This document shows positions 10,577 to 25,700 of a DNA stretch of 42,500 nucleotides, in pieces. How positions within the stretch are numbered: the first letter of the stretch is position 1; each line of letters begins with the position of its first letter. Both the position numbers and the translations under genes were made by a program. The stretch spans positions 1-42,500 of the forward strand of contig JBBBWG010030942.1 in the NCBI GenBank assembly GCA_037176905.1, given 5' to 3'. This DNA comes from Azolla pinnata (lineage: Eukaryota; Streptophyta; Polypodiopsida; Salviniales; Salviniaceae). The notes under the pieces are model-generated. The model was not told the origin of the DNA. It saw only the letters and a program-made list of their open reading frames with translations, and did no database searches.

Positions 10577-13500
10577 TCAATAATTAGGCAAAACCTGATT
10601 CCTGGACTTTCTTCTAGATTGCATTGATGATGCCTTCTCCAGCTCAGCCTCTGGTTTCTTTTTCACAAACGATATGTCAGTTGGGATTATTGGTCCAAAG
10701 GGTATAAGCTCCTTCAAAAAATGAACAAAAGGTAACCATCAATGACTCTCGACAGGTGCTTGAGAATAACATCAGCCACAGATGCTAAGAATGATTTGAG
10801 ATGTAAATAAATTACCTTGGTCGGAAGCTTCCTATTGTATGCAGTTTGTAGTGGCCTGTACCAAGAGTCAAGACGCAAATGCGGGGGGCCAGACTCCACT
10901 ATGTTAGCAATATTTGAATCTGGATACCTGGAGAAAGATGTTTCTTCACAATAAGCACAGGATAAATAACTGCTCCGAATTTGAAGTTTTCAAATGTGAG
11001 AAAAATACCAGTGGCAAATGAGGTTCATTCACATGAATGAACAATCATGTTCTCTATTCATATCTACCACCAAGCCTCAGTGAGACCCACCACATACTAC
11101 TTTTGTTTTCCCCTAGCTATACTCCCATAGGTTGATCAAGGACTATATGATTCCATCCATCTCATTATTACAGATGATTAAAGAGTATCTTTATGGCGAG
11201 ATCTTCCGATTCTTCTCTGACTTCTCTGATCATTTTCTTTCTATATAACAAAAATGAACATTTATAGAAAACTTGTTTTGCCTGCCTCTGAGATCATCTT
11301 CTTAAGGAGGGTTACAACTTACCAATTCAATGGGTTACCGGTTGCTGTGTGAGCCCATAGACTTCTAGAAGGATCCAATGTGCACAACAGATGCACGAAA
11401 TGAACATCCCCAGAAATGGCAGGAGATGCAGTCAGTGGCTGGGTCCACTAGGAGAACACATTCTTCTTGATACTTTCATATACTGCACATATTGCCCACT
11501 GCATCGGATCATGAGACCAAGTGCTCATGTCAGGTGAGCTGAGCACAGAAGTCTACAACCAACAATATGAATCTTCTTTCACAAACTCTTAGTTCCTCAA
11601 GGGCTTCGAGGATCAACATGTAGCTTCAAGTTGCAAATCCCTTTCAGAAGCACATGTCTAACTGAATGATCGCCATTTCTCTTTGCTCATGCACTCCAGT
11701 CTGACTCTAACATACAGAATGACTGAACCACAATACCAATCCTGAAAGTCAGTACAATTGTAGTTTGTTTCTCACATCCCCCCATCACTGCGTTACAAGC
11801 CTGATAACCGCTAAGAATTCTGTACACTCGTTATTGTACCTCTTTTATTTAGAAACACTTGCTGCCATACCAACCGTTCATCGGATGGATGCATATTACT
11901 CTGTGAACAGAAGTTCCACAAAACGACTAGACTCTGTTAAATATAACCGATGCCCACTTAATGCAGTATGCAAGATGCTTTAAAACTAATCAAATATGCA
12001 TCCATAGAAAAGAAATCTCACAGGAAAGAAATTGCATCTGACCTTAAATCTGGACATTTTAGTGAACTATCTTGATTTTCATCTTCATTCAGTTCACTTT
12101 CTGAAGTCAATGAGGGTGCTGCATTGGTGCCATGCCCATAGCTTGTTTGTCTGCTATTACTAGAACACCTTCCAGAAGATGCACTTGTGCTAACTCTTGA
12201 GCTTGAGCGGGTACTACTGGACATTGAATCATAGTCTTGTGCTGAGGGAAGATTTGACATATAAGAAGGATTCTTCTTTGCCCATGTGTCAGGTACCTGT
12301 AGATTCCACATATTTGATTGCCCAAACTGCCCTATCTTAATTCCTGTATCTGTCCATAGCCGGCTGACAAAAAATATAAAGAATGACAGACGCACATTAG
12401 AATTCGAAACTCACACATGTAAGCATAGTATGAAGTTTATGCCTTACTCAGATAGTCAACTATACATATCCCTCTAGATATATCAAAGCAATTAATGTCT
12501 TTTTGGTGGCAGAAGTGGCACACAAGACCAGACAGTAGATAACATTCAGGAGTGACTAAAGATTTCCATTATGTGCAGCACACTATTTTCAGCTCAGTTT
12601 GAAAGTTTTTCCGTCAATCAATCTCTAATATAACCGTTCCAAATGTAAGATCCCTTAGTGAGTTGAAAATCCTCAGTAAAAGGGGACATTGCTTCAAGTA
12701 AGGTGATGACGGGCTGCTATTGCCCACAAAACCTCATTTATTTATCCCTTGAATAACTCATACCACCAGGAGAGATGGAACATGGAAATAATGTGATTTC
12801 ACACCTTGAACAATGCTTCACAAGCGTGGCATTTGGGCCTTCATATAACTCCATCTATACGGAAGTGTATTTCCCATTCACTCGAAATACATGTTTTATG
12901 CTTGAACTTTTCAAGTTTGCCAACCGCTCACTCTCCACAGTAATTAGTTACCTAGAAAAAGTGCTATGCTATCATATTGGGGTTTCCTTCGTTTGCAACA
13001 TTACGAGGTTAGTCCCAGGTGTAGCATTATGGGATTTGATCAAACACATTTATGTGAAACAAGAAACAGATGATGCATATACACTTACAGTTGTAACAAG
13101 TTCCCATGACAGAATTATATTTGTGCCAAGATTACACACTAAAGTTCAGACATACCAAGCAAAGTGAACAGACGCTGTAAGAATCAGTTTCTTCTCCACA
13201 ATGAAAATCATCGAAACCTAAATGATATGGAAAACAAAACATGGTTAGGGCATTGATGTGACTTGAGCGCTACTGATATCATCTACAAAGTAGGATTTGG
13301 AGGCATCCAAATTCTTTTCATCAATTCTAATCATGATCTAACAATGAACTAATGAAAGAACACATAATGAACCAGTTACTGCCGAGGATACTCACAATCA
13401 TCCCATGATGTGCACGAAAACAAAATATTTCTGTAAACTTTGAATCCACTTCCTCTTTTGAGAATATTAGTTCGTTCATTTTCCATGCCTTAACATATCC

Positions 13501-16500
13501 TTTTATGTCCGATGTGAAAAGCACCTGATTATTAAGCAAACAACATTACGAGTTTGAAAAACCATAGCTAAAAAAACTTTCAAAACTATAATAGGAAAAG
13601 CTTTAAAAGATTTGTGGGTTAAAGAAAAATAAGTGGATTGAAGATGGAGAGAACTTCGAAGTAAAATACACAGCATTGGTTTCGGAGATGACAAGCAAAT
13701 CAGTGATCCAGATGGACAAGTTTTATGTGCGAGACAAGTTGTTATTGTTCAATTTATTGTAAGCCATTTAGAATCTCCAGCCAGGTTGGATCTTCTTGGA
13801 ATAAGCGGAATGATAAAGCTAGGAAAACTTGATGATTCTTCCACTGGCTTTCACTTGAGCAGGACGGGCAATTCCTAAACCATTGGTTTTATGAACCTCC
13901 ATAGTCAGCCAATGATTTGCATGAAGCTATTTCTCAACAATCCTATAATTGAAATCCAATACCTTCATTGAACAGGTAATGGTATCTCCTAATAATTCAT
14001 GGAAAAGAGCACAGTGGCAAACATTATAGTCTTTCAATTCTACTACTTGATGGCATAACTAACAAAATCTTTCCTGCATAGGTTTTTGGGCATATCTACC
14101 GATATAAATATTTAGAGTATATGACGAGGTTGGGTATTGTCCTATATTAAACTGCATAATGCATGCAAAAGATGCATATATACATACGAAGGTCTGGAAA
14201 GCATCCATCTTCCATCTAAGTTAATATTTGGTTTAGGGTTTAAGATGTAATATATCTTTCCTTCCTTTTGGTTTAGGGCTTCAGAAGATGGTATTAAATC
14301 TTTCCTTCCTATTTTGAAGCATAACTTGATATTGGAATAGTACCTGGTTCTTTAAATCAGCACACATAGGGCCTGGTTGAGCTAGGTGTCCAAGTGACGC
14401 TTCATACACCTAAAAGAAAGCAACATATTAATGTAGGTTTACTTCCCCTTTTAAGCTAAGCTTTTCTCTTAAAATAGCTTTAAAATGGGCACTTATTAGA
14501 TGCTCTATTGCCATATTACCACCCAAAACACTTTTGGGAGTAAACTGAGATTCAAGTGTTTTTCACAAAAACATCATATGCATCTAATTTAAACTGTCTG
14601 CAATGTAACACATCTGCATCTTAAGCATCAAAGTTCATATTTGTCTAAAGCTACAAAAAGAATGGCATCTTGTGTATGACTCCCGCAGGAGATTTTGTAT
14701 CGTGTTTGTCCGCTAGGTAACAATTTCTATTCATCCAAGCCTCAATTGGGGTAAATATCAAGACGTTACCTTAACAAGGTTCACAGAGTGCATATTAAGG
14801 ATCAAGTTGTTCTTCTAAGTTCTTATAATTCCATAGCCTATATGGGTATTGACGATCTCAAACAAGGATGATTATAGTTCGAATTTAAACTCTCCCATTC
14901 AATTTCAGCTAGTTTTCTTTTTCATCATAGCTTTTACTCCAAGCACTTTTTGGCAATTTCATGAAAGTTTCCTTTCCACGCCCCAAGCCTTCGCTTTGCA
15001 AAGTAATTATACAAAAAAAGAAAATCCAAACTTACAGGTTTAGGTTCTGGAACTTTCCAGAAGTAGATATATCCATGTGCAGAAACACTGACCAACACTT
15101 TCTCCTAGAATATCATTTAGAAATTATTTTCAAATATGTACCAGACATATAGATAATAATACTATTACAACTTTCTCGTAATAATATGAAGCCCACCATG
15201 AGATACTGATGGGAGAAGTCATACCACAGGCAATGTTATCAGGCTTGTTACAGGATAAGAGATATTCTCGTCTGAGTTTGGCTCACATGCTTGAAGTACG
15301 CATCTAATCAGACCGTCCACCTTCCAAACAATCACCTGAAATCTGGCAGCACGTCATATTTGGGATATGGACAGTAGTTAAAACAATGAGGCATTCGAGC
15401 AGATCCAGAGCAGCAAGAAAATGAGTTTACCAGTGCCTTCACGAAAAGTTAGCAAATAGATAAATTGAGCTTATACAGTGAAGCACAATCATTTATATGC
15501 ATGCTTATATATTTAACTAAGTGGAAAATACCTTCCCATCATAGCCTCCAGTTGCAAAACAATTAGGTGGGAATACAGCCATGCATGTAATATCATCGGA
15601 ATGACCTCGAGTAACATGTTCAACCTTCTCTCTCTCTTTGGCACCATCTCTCCATATGCAGACCTGCCATTATTTTCTATCTTTTAATAAGAAGAAGTTG
15701 ATATTCAGGATCTTTTGAGAATCCATTAGATTCAGAAGAGCTTACCTTCCCATTCCAACCTCCGGCACAAACAAATTTCACATTGCCTTCTTCCAAGCAC
15801 GCAACACAGCTAACCTCATTCTATCAATAGATATGAATTGAGCAAACAAAACATGAAAACGTTTTTACAAATTGATTTGTTTGATATCTCTTCTTTTAAG
15901 TGCTGAAACAATTTCAATATAATATTCTAAGCTGTTCTGCAGATGAAATAAAGAAAAAGAGACTCAGTGTCTCGTCCAAGTTTTAAGCCAAACAATTACC
16001 CCACCATTTTGACAATATTTTTGAACATAGGAGGAAGTTAGAAACCTGCACTGAATCGTTAAGAGATTTTGTCTATCCAAAGAATGAAAAATAGAGTAAT
16101 AGAGTATTGTTTAAAACGACAAAAACGTGAAGGGGACTGAGCAACAGTTTGAATCTTAAGATATCAAACTCATCTAAACTTGCTTAGTGAAGCTGCCCCA
16201 TGCTTTTTTTCGAAACCCATTTGTAATGCTTAAAACCCCTTTGCTTCACGCATGTTCAAATTCAACAGGCCGCGTTCGAATATCATGTTTCATCACATTA
16301 CAGATTTTTGTAATGAAGGCTTTTTTCTTGTTTGAAATATCAGTGTCACAAAGCCTAATTCCAGCTGGTTAAGTTTATCAATATATTTTGATATATTTCG
16401 AGCATTAGTTATATCTCCCCCAGTAAACTTAAAAAAAAGCAGACTGAATACTGTAAACTAGAACATATACTTTAAATATAAGAGAGTATAAAGACAACAG

Positions 16501-16798
16501 TACCTGACCAAAGCCTCTGAATTCTTTCAGTTGTTGCCCATTATTGAAGTTCCACATACTTAAATGGCCATCTTGTCCTCCAGTCAGCAACCTTCTTCCA
16601 GAGAAATCAAACGACATTGCTGACATCCTTGTCCTGTCAAAAACTACAATCTTGCCTTGCAACAAATTTCAACTTACAGCCATCTGGATCATTGTAAAGT
16701 TATTATTACTTGTTTACGTCACAGAACGAAAACGTTTTTAAACCAGTCTTCACATCCCATACTGTGACAGCGGAATCTGTCTCCTCTCCAATAACAAC
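10577..16798 (-). other. Exon map of the EF-hand/WD40 gene, exons 15-26
   Basis: Exons in transcript order: 16798-16744, 16655-16504, 15820-15746, 15663-15532, 15335-15225, 15104-15036, 14409-14344, 13524-13396, 13217-13156, 12363-12043, 10927-10816, 10711-10577. Lengths are 55, 152, 75, 132, 111, 69, 66, 129, 62, 321, 112 and 135. The exon 15/16 junction (ACTG|GTTTAA to TTGCAAG|GCAAG, giving VKTGKIVVFD) is the least certain. An alternative donor after FSFCD would need a different acceptor to keep frame. All other junctions are phase-unique. Confidence 0.8.
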
Positions 16799-19700
16799 CT
16801 GCCAAAACATTCTATACATGTTTTTCTTCTCTAAAATGTGTTATACGGCATAAAAAATATGTCAGATATATACATAAAATAAAAATAGAGGTAGAAACCT
16901 AGGAATTCCTTTCTTATTTCAGCTTGAGAAGCAATGTTCTGATACATGCGAATTCTTACAGTTTGATCAAGTTTCAGTAACAACCTGCTGAAAATTTGGG
17001 TTATATAGTACCGAACAGACTTTCTTGACTTTATGCTCTGCTGAACCCTTTTGTTTCCATGCATCAAGGGATGTTCCACCTGCTAGCAGAGTCTAAAGAG
17101 ACGAAGCCATAAACTATCAGAAATTTCACCTTGGCATAGCTCATAATGATAAAAAGTTTTGCATATGCAAGATTCTTAGAATAATTGTCCATATTAACCT
17201 ATCACTCACACGTTTTTCTTGATCGAAAAAAAGTCGGCATATTATCGGGGTATCTATAGATTTTTCACTTGATTTTGCATAGATTGTTTGCATACATTTG
17301 TAGTTCCTCATCTCCCACACTTTTATGACATTATCAGATGCAACACTAATAATCTGGTTTTCTTTATCATTCACAACAACATCCTGATAAATAAGACAGT
17401 AAGTTGTATTCACTACTTGGAAGAAACAATCAATCTTGAGAAGCTGAAGGTAATACAGGCATCAATTACTGACCACTACTGGAGCTTGGTGGCCAACGAG
17501 ATTTCCCATTACTTTTGCCGTGAAGGGATTCCAGATATTAATATGCCTCTCCAAACCACAAGTTGCTATAAAATTTAATTTCCTGTTGTGCAGATATATC
17601 CGGACAATTAGAATAAGTATTTGTGTGAGTATCCAGATACTTAACAAAGTATCTAGTGCCACAACACATACCTAAAATTCTGGGATGAATAGGTTTAGTT
17701 TGGTGGAGAATGGGATTCCACATTATAAATGTATGTAGGTGCATAATAATTAGACAAAAATGATACTTTCCTCTGGATGTGTTGCTCCAACCAAGGTCAA
17801 AGATGCATGCATGTTTCATGCCTTTTATGCCAAGATGTTATATCAGTAACGGAACACCTATGGAAGCACCCCAGTAGCCTACTGAGTTGGGACCTTAAGA
17901 AATCTAGTGGATTAATCCACAACCATATGTTGAAGTGCGAAACAATCCCATTATTCCATTGTGTTGTGAAACTAGGTCAACTGAAATTCAGTTGGAGGAT
18001 CATCTGAGAGCAGTAGAGAAGCAAACTCGCCTATTTTTTGCAGGCAATTGCAGTGTGTGAATGGGAAAAAAAAACATGAGTTGTGTGAGATGGAATAATC
18101 CATGTGATTCTACCAAACATTGTTTGTCAGATTGTCTAAAGGCTCAAAAGGTGTGGTGTAGAGTTCTACAGATGATCGGGATATGGTTGGTAGCCCCACC
18201 GTTTGGTTCATGTGAACAACGAAATTGAAGGAAGTTTTGGGGGGATAACGGAGCTACCTGCTAAGATGATCATGAAGATCTGGCTAGGAATGATTCACAA
18301 ATTAAGAGGACAATAATAAAAGGATTATCAGACAATGCAAAAAGAAATGGCTTGCCTTCCTTAAAGTTTGCCACAGCGGGATACAGGGGCAATATGCCCA
18401 ACAAAAATGGCGATTTCCATCTTTCTCCCCACAAGTGCGGTCAAGGTGTGATTAAGTTAGCAAAACTGTGGTTCACACTTCGGACCCTCTAGACGTTACT
18501 AGTTCTATGTATTTTGATCACCATATAAGGGAGAACTTATAATTACAAGCAGGGACCTATCCATTTGCAAAGGAGATATAGTTACCTCCCATATGCAAAG
18601 GCACAAATGCCATGCAAGTGCTCTTTTGTTGACCACTTCCTTCTTTGCTTCTCCAAATCTAGCATCATGAGTTGACCATCCATAGAGCTACTCAATAAAG
18701 AGGATGAGTGAGTGAGATAAAGCAGTCTTGTAACCCAAGAAGAATGAATTCTCCAAGGTCGTTCCTCTGACATCCCTGGAAGTAAATGATCAGCAACTCC
18801 AGCAGAAACTTTGGGATTTTCTCTGCCATACACATGGTTCCGAAAATCAGCAAAGACTATATGCATCATATGCATCAAAATTCTAATAGAGGTATTCTAC
18901 CATATTCATTAATGCACATGTTCTAAATGAAATACTGTAATATCAAAAATGCCATATGTGAGCGGAAGATGCTAAGGAATTGAGTTTCAGCAAAACAGAG
19001 TTTATAGCTAAGGAAATAAAAAAGATTCTGCTGGAAAGATTTAAACAGACCCGCCCCATTCATCAGTGAAATTGAACATATTAAGGAAGCCTTTATCATC
19101 TCCATAAACCAATTTATCAGCATCCAAAGTTCTGATCCACGTTGCGCAAAGGGGTATATTGTCCTGGAAATTTCACGAATAATTAGTAGAAGTTCATTCT
19201 CTTTTTCATAAGTTGTAAATGTATTGAATATACAAAAACCAATACACCAACTATTTTTCTTGTTTTATTGGCATTACTCAATGACGACCTACTTCTCTCC
19301 ATCACTGCAAATGGAGTTAATTAAGGCCTATAAAGTGACTCAGAACTATAGTGGGCGATTACAAACACTAAAAGCTCCCGATTCATAAGCAGACGCTGAA
19401 ACCACTCAGCTTATTTCGTTCTCCAAACCCCTTAGGGTCCAGCCCTAGAGTCCCCCCAAATTCACCAAGGAGGCAGCTAGTGACCTACCATCTTCAAAAG
19501 GATAACAGGTAATGTGGAGTTTGCACCTGCTGATAACAGGTAATGCGGAGTTTTCTCCCCAGGCTTCCAAAAGGAACTGCTATACCCCAAAGGTGGTGTA
19601 ACCTCTCAAGCTTATATACAAAAAACCCGCCCGATTTCCCAGCTTATAATCTACAAGATTGTATGTGTTGAAGTATTTAAAGATTAGCATTACACTGATT

Positions 19701-22700
19701 TTCTTATAGTATTAATATCAAAATAGGATGAATGTCTCATAGAATTATATAATATAGTGTATTGGTGAAACAAAAAAAATTTATATAATTTTGTTTTGTT
19801 TAACCCAGTATCAAGGGTTCATCTGGCATTGCACTTAGAATGACTAGAAGCCCCTAACCCGTAAGGCAGGCAATGTTTACACTACTTCGGAAACATATTC
19901 CACAAACTTCAGAACTTCTTACACTAATGAGTGGCCTTTCATACACTACAAACAGACTGGAATTAACAATGTTCTTAGTCACTTATATAACCAAAACAGC
20001 TTGCTGAACATGGACATACTCACTGTTGGTTTGCTGAAATGCAAGAATGGCTGCAGCCACATGGAATGAGTATAAACGCCATATAGCCTTGTCACCCATA
20101 TCTAACGATAACAATGCGGACAAGAATAAAGAGATCTTGGCCAACAACATCAAATCAAATAGTTAAAGGACAAGGATCAGCCCAACAGAAGATTGCACAC
20201 TATAAGGACCTTTTCCTACACATCTAGCTCATACACTCGGCATTGTGATAGAAGTCCCCTTGACATCAATTAGAAATAGAGAGTGGCATACTTGCACACA
20301 TATCTATGGAATAATGGATATGCCCATTATACCATCAAGGGGTGAAATCAGAAGAATACCATGTTTGCCATATGTGTATTTTATAAATTAAAAGTTGATA
20401 GCCCTGGCCTTTTCAAACAAGCTTTTGGCGCACCACTCAAGTAATGGAATATGAAGACCAATGTTGCTTAAGATTGTTTTACCTAGAAACCACAAAACAG
20501 AGAGAAAACCACACAGTTCACGATAAAGAGCAATCACAAATTTCTACATTTTGGAGTTCTCTCCATCTAGGAGTGCCCCATGTTGGAGATTTCTTGAGGG
20601 AAAAAGCTTCAGACCATCTTCAGGATCTTGGTTTATTAGAGATTTACTATATTTCAGAACTTATTCTGTATAGTTGTATCTATTCTCCTCTGAGACATGA
20701 AAACATTTGAAGTCGTACTTTGGCCTCTTAAAAAGACGTTAATATAATTTTCTTTCTTTCTTGGTGCATCAGATTTTTATTGCACAAAACAAAACAAGTT
20801 TAGCAGTCTCTCTTGTTCAGTTACATTCTGTTTATTATTTTCAATATATAACAGTTTCAAAACAACCTAAACTGGAGATTGACGTTCTGTAGAATTTTAA
20901 GTTAGGAACATACAAGATTTCGAATACACCCAAGAACATCAAGCGATAGTCGTCCAACATCATAAAAAGTAATGCTGTCAATTGTAGATCAGATTGTGAT
21001 AAGATAATCAGAACAAATTCCGAATTTCAAATTCTAGCTTGAATAAGAAGGAAAATTTAACCCAAACACTTTGTAAAGGTTAAATACTTTATTTACATTG
21101 CATGGTTTATGTGGGTGGGAAGTACTACACCCAAAACGCCAAGATTTGAGCTCCAAATATGAAAGCATGGAAAACACAATACTATCCAGTACTAGGAATA
21201 ATGTTGAAGCTCCAAATGTTAGTACTTAAGAGCAGTAGTGATAGCCACCAAAGGTTGGTTTGACACACAATGGCATCATTCATCAGACAAATAGTTCAAA
21301 TTGTCTTGTTTATATGGATGGGAAGTACTAGATGGCAAACATGATAATATGTGATCCTAGGATTAATGTCGTGACTTGAGCTCCAAATGCTATCACAGTA
21401 TTTAACCCAAACACTTTAGCTGGAAACTGTGATAATATCCAAACTAGGAATAATGTTGAAAGTTTTGAATCTGGTAACAAAATCTTGTCATTAACAGAAT
21501 ATGACTCTTACCAGATAGCATAGAGGAAGACAATTCTTCATGGAAGAAAGACTAAATTGAAATGATGGATAAAATCTTTAGAAAAGAAACCAGCTTTCAA
21601 TAGAGTTGGCGCTTAGCATGTTGGCATACTGTTTTCCACTCTCACAGATTACATAAATCCACGATTATTCCAGTCTATCTCATGCGCCATCTGCTGTAAA
21701 GTGGATTGAACCCAAAAATTCTTCCACAAAAAACTACACCAGGGAGCATCCTTATAAAGACCCTATGCAGCCTAATTGCTTTAGTGTCTCCATTCTTACA
21801 CTCCAAAGCCTTCTTGATCACCTTATGACTTGACACAGCTTATGCCATGTTTCCCTTGCAATGATCTTATTAGGCTGTTCTCAGGTCTTCATCCAAATAT
21901 TTCATTTCTATCACTTGGGTTGCCTGGTCATAAGAACTATCTTCATAAGATCAATGCCACAAAGCACCCATCTCACTGACCATTCCCTTGAACTGTTCTA
22001 ACTGGGCTAGTCTAAGGCCTTCATCCAAATCGTATAATTTGATTCTCGAGTAATCACAAAAACTATTTTCATGTGATCAATGCCACAAGGCAACCATCAT
22101 AACGACCATCTATATGATAAATACTATGGAGTGCAACAATCTTCACTCCAATGATCAGGAACCAAAAGTGATGGTTGATAATTCATGAGTACATATTGAT
22201 GCACTTGTTTTAGGAGTCTAGAGCACAAAATGACTTGGTATACATTTAACAGTTGTTAAAAATGCCTTGGTGTACTGCCTTGTTCACTTCGTTCTCAAAG
22301 TGGATGAGTTAAGAAATTATCTTTCCTCCAATATTCATGGACACAATGATATTGAGAATGCAGCAAGAAGCTTCAAGGTTCATTGATTCATAAACAGTGA
22401 AAACTTGTATTTTATTCACCTTCTATCCATTGCAAATGCTGCAAGCGGTTGTTGGGCCATAGCTGCAAGGTCAGATATCCATGCTGAAATTTTGAATGGA
22501 TGACAACACATTAGATGGATTTTGTTCTTCAATAAAATAATTCAATATTCATTTGTACATTGTGAATGGCTAGAACAGAGAGGAACACTTAATTAACTTG
22601 AGGTAATTAGTAACAAGTAGAGTGGATCGCAGAAATTTACTTATTAAACTGAAGGCACAAAACTAAAACATTTAATCTTCTAATCAATGATAAATTCATA

Positions 22701-25700
22701 AGAATTGAGGCAACTAGACTCAACAAAGACACAACTCTAAGCTGCATAGTATCTGGAAGAAAAAATACAAACTTATCACAGGTACTAGAGTGTCTTTAGA
22801 CCCTGATTTGAATTGTTTCCATCCAGTCACCCTAACGTAACCTCCCTATGGCTATGCTATCTTAATCATTAGCCATAGGAGTAAAAAGAACGTCTTGTGA
22901 AATATGCAAATGGATCCAGAGGTTTTGCCCAGAAATTTCTTTCAGATTTAAGTATTGGCAACAACTTGGAGCGGCCTAGCTTGGTTACTTATAGACTGTA
23001 AAGAAAACAAGCCTAAGCCGTCAGTGTTATTAAACTCCAAACCCGGAGCTGTTATAACCTATCCTATGAGGCTTAAATTCATAATAATAAATCTATGTAT
23101 ACAAATAAATGTTCAATATTATGGCTCAAGCCACTCAAGCTGCTTAAGGTTTGAGCTGAGCCAGCCACCTTTAGTCCATGGCTTATTGACCTAGTTTGTA
23201 ACATTTGCATTCTTGGACTTTCTCCTTCTTCTTGATCTTGATGTGATAAACTAGCTGGCATTATCTACTAATGGTATCAGAGCAGGTTAAAGGTTACTAG
23301 TCTGATTGTATTATCTCACATAGACACGTAAAGATCTTCTCCTTTACAAACTAGCCGGCATTATCTACTAATGATATCAGAGCAGGTTAAAGGTTACTAG
23401 TCTGATTGCATTCTCCCGCATAGTCATGTAAAGATCTTCTCCTTTACAAAGCAGCCCAACTTCCCTGTCCAGATTACAGGGCAATTCTCTTTTTTTTGAC
23501 TCTTTTGAGTATTTACAAGCCTAAGCTTCTAGAGATACAACCAAACCGATTTTAGCAGCAACTCAAATCCAACTGATTCATCCTCCACCCAGTAACTTAG
23601 CTTTATTCTTTCTAGAAAAATGTGTGTACTAATTCTCCAAGATTTATTTAGAAATATTATCTTTAGTACCTTTTGGTACACAACCACCAAATACTGCAGA
23701 CTGTCATCTCTATTTACAATGGTACCAACTACCTTGTTGGGCATAAATGATGAGATATCCATTGGACGTAAAAAAAGCTATAAGATATTGCCAACCAATC
23801 AGATGATGGTACTCAAAACTGATGCACTCACCATTGTAAAGACAAATCAACGATTACATCGTTCCACAATTTCGATTTTGCACCACTTCCATGAGTGCTT
23901 AGGGGTAAAGAACCTCTATACTCAAAGGAACTGAAACAAATTCTCCAAGCTCAAGGAGCAGCTTAAGGAGATAAATGCAAGAAGTTGATTCAATTGATGC
24001 ACTTCTCACAAAAAAGTGTCTGCTCCAGCCTCAACTGAGATTTGTTTTCTGCATCTACTTCTCATTCTATTCCATCACTGTCATTTACTGCCTAAGACGT
24101 TTCTCTGTTTTTTTCATCAAAAACAAGACACAAGTTTTGGTCCCTAGGCCATTTCAGCCTCTTTAAAAAATATATCTTTCTTACATTTAACTTCCAAAAA
24201 AACATAATGGCTTAGCAGAACATCTCAAACAAAAAAAAAAGCACAAGAAAAGGTTCCTATAATACTGAACCAAATAGTATATCTGAAATGTCATTTCATC
24301 CTGGAGAACAACAAACAAAAACATAAACTACCACAGCTACATGCTCAAGTATTTAGCCAGCATGTATCCATCAATATTCCCAAGGACCTGTATAGTTGAC
24401 GATCTGACAGTACTTGTCAATAATATGCAGTTTCCCTATGAAGGATCAAACAAGATGAAAATTCAGCTTACCACCAGTTCCGTTTAATTGTGTCCGCAAA
24501 AGTTTTAAAGAATCTGTATGCCAAAGCTTCAAGTGGCCATCTTGTGTACAGGTTACATACGTTTGTAAGGTATTCAGTTTTATAATCTGAAAATGCCAAG
24601 ATATTTAAGCTTTTAGCATGAAACTAATGTTACATATCATGTTGTCCCAGTATGTACTGCAGTAACTTACCTTTTCAATCACTGGTGATGGCCTCATTAT
24701 TGTGTTGCTCGATCCCTTATGATGCTTATGAACAAAAGGTGGAGCAATGTCATCCTCTTCTTCCTCTTCAGATTCTGAATCTTCAGTAGAATTATCTGTG
24801 TGCATTTCTTGACTTTTTAATTTCGCATATGGTGCAAACTCGGCATGCAGATCGTCCTCTTTAGATAGCTGATATTCAAAAAAAGGGAAAACAGTTTACA
24901 ACGATTATTAAATGGCAGAAAACCTATGCAACATAATATAAATGCAGGATGAACATGTTTTGTAATCCAGCACATGTTTTAGACCATAGAAACTATTTTT
25001 ATAAGTCAATCCAAGAAAACATAGGAGCATATACTTGTTAGAGAGACATGTAACTTACTTGCTGCAGAAGAGTGAAATTGGTGAAGTCATTCCAGTCCAC
25101 AAGACCATTGTTATTTACATCGACTTTCATAAAAAGTTGCTCCATCTCAGTTTTACTAAAGGAAACAAAACATTAGTTGAGTTGGTAGGTAGTACAAACC
25201 TTGTTTTCTCATCAGAATGATTACCAGAGCAGATTTAACCAAACAGATCAACATAAAACAGTTTCCTCTTTAATACCTCATATGTGCTGCCACGTCATCC
25301 AAATTCAAGCACATTTTCACAAACTCTTCCTACAAATCAGATAAAGAACAATAAATATTTGCAGGTCAAATTCCATGAAAACATCAGCATATCTCTAATT
25401 AGAGCACTTCAACAAAAAAGGAAGAAAAAAGAGAGAATGAATGAAATAACAACCAAAAATACTTCTGTTGGTGAATAAAATGACGGGCAGGAACACTCTG
25501 AGCTTTTTGAGCTCAGAAAAGCATATTTCTCAAACATGCAAGTAATGTGCAGAAAAAATACAGAAAAGCACAACTAATTACAATCTATCATACTTGAAAT
25601 AATTATTGTATTAATTTTGGTAACTAGGTATCATGGAGACAAATTTTAGGAATTAAGCATACGTTTACCTTATCTAGCTTATTCTTCGTAGCTTCAATCG

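Larger units (their letters stand above)
19164..24471 (-). other. Introns 7-9 of the EF-hand/WD40 gene, repeat-rich
   Basis: About 5.2 kb of intron surrounds exons 8 (22420-22483) and 9 (20914-20974). It holds a tandem retroelement fragment (23251-23450), a duplicated segment (21887-22110), a diffuse repeat (21057-21470) and one copy of a dispersed repeat (20545-20760). Other open frames in it are short and unsupported. Confidence 0.7.

Noticed and set aside
12775..13167. 130-codon plus-strand ORF
   Set aside because: It is antisense to intron 23 and overlaps exon 23 of the EF-hand/WD40 gene; no family motif.
20444..20710. 88-codon plus-strand ORF in intron 9
   Set aside because: It arises from a dispersed repeat also present at 31560-31780.
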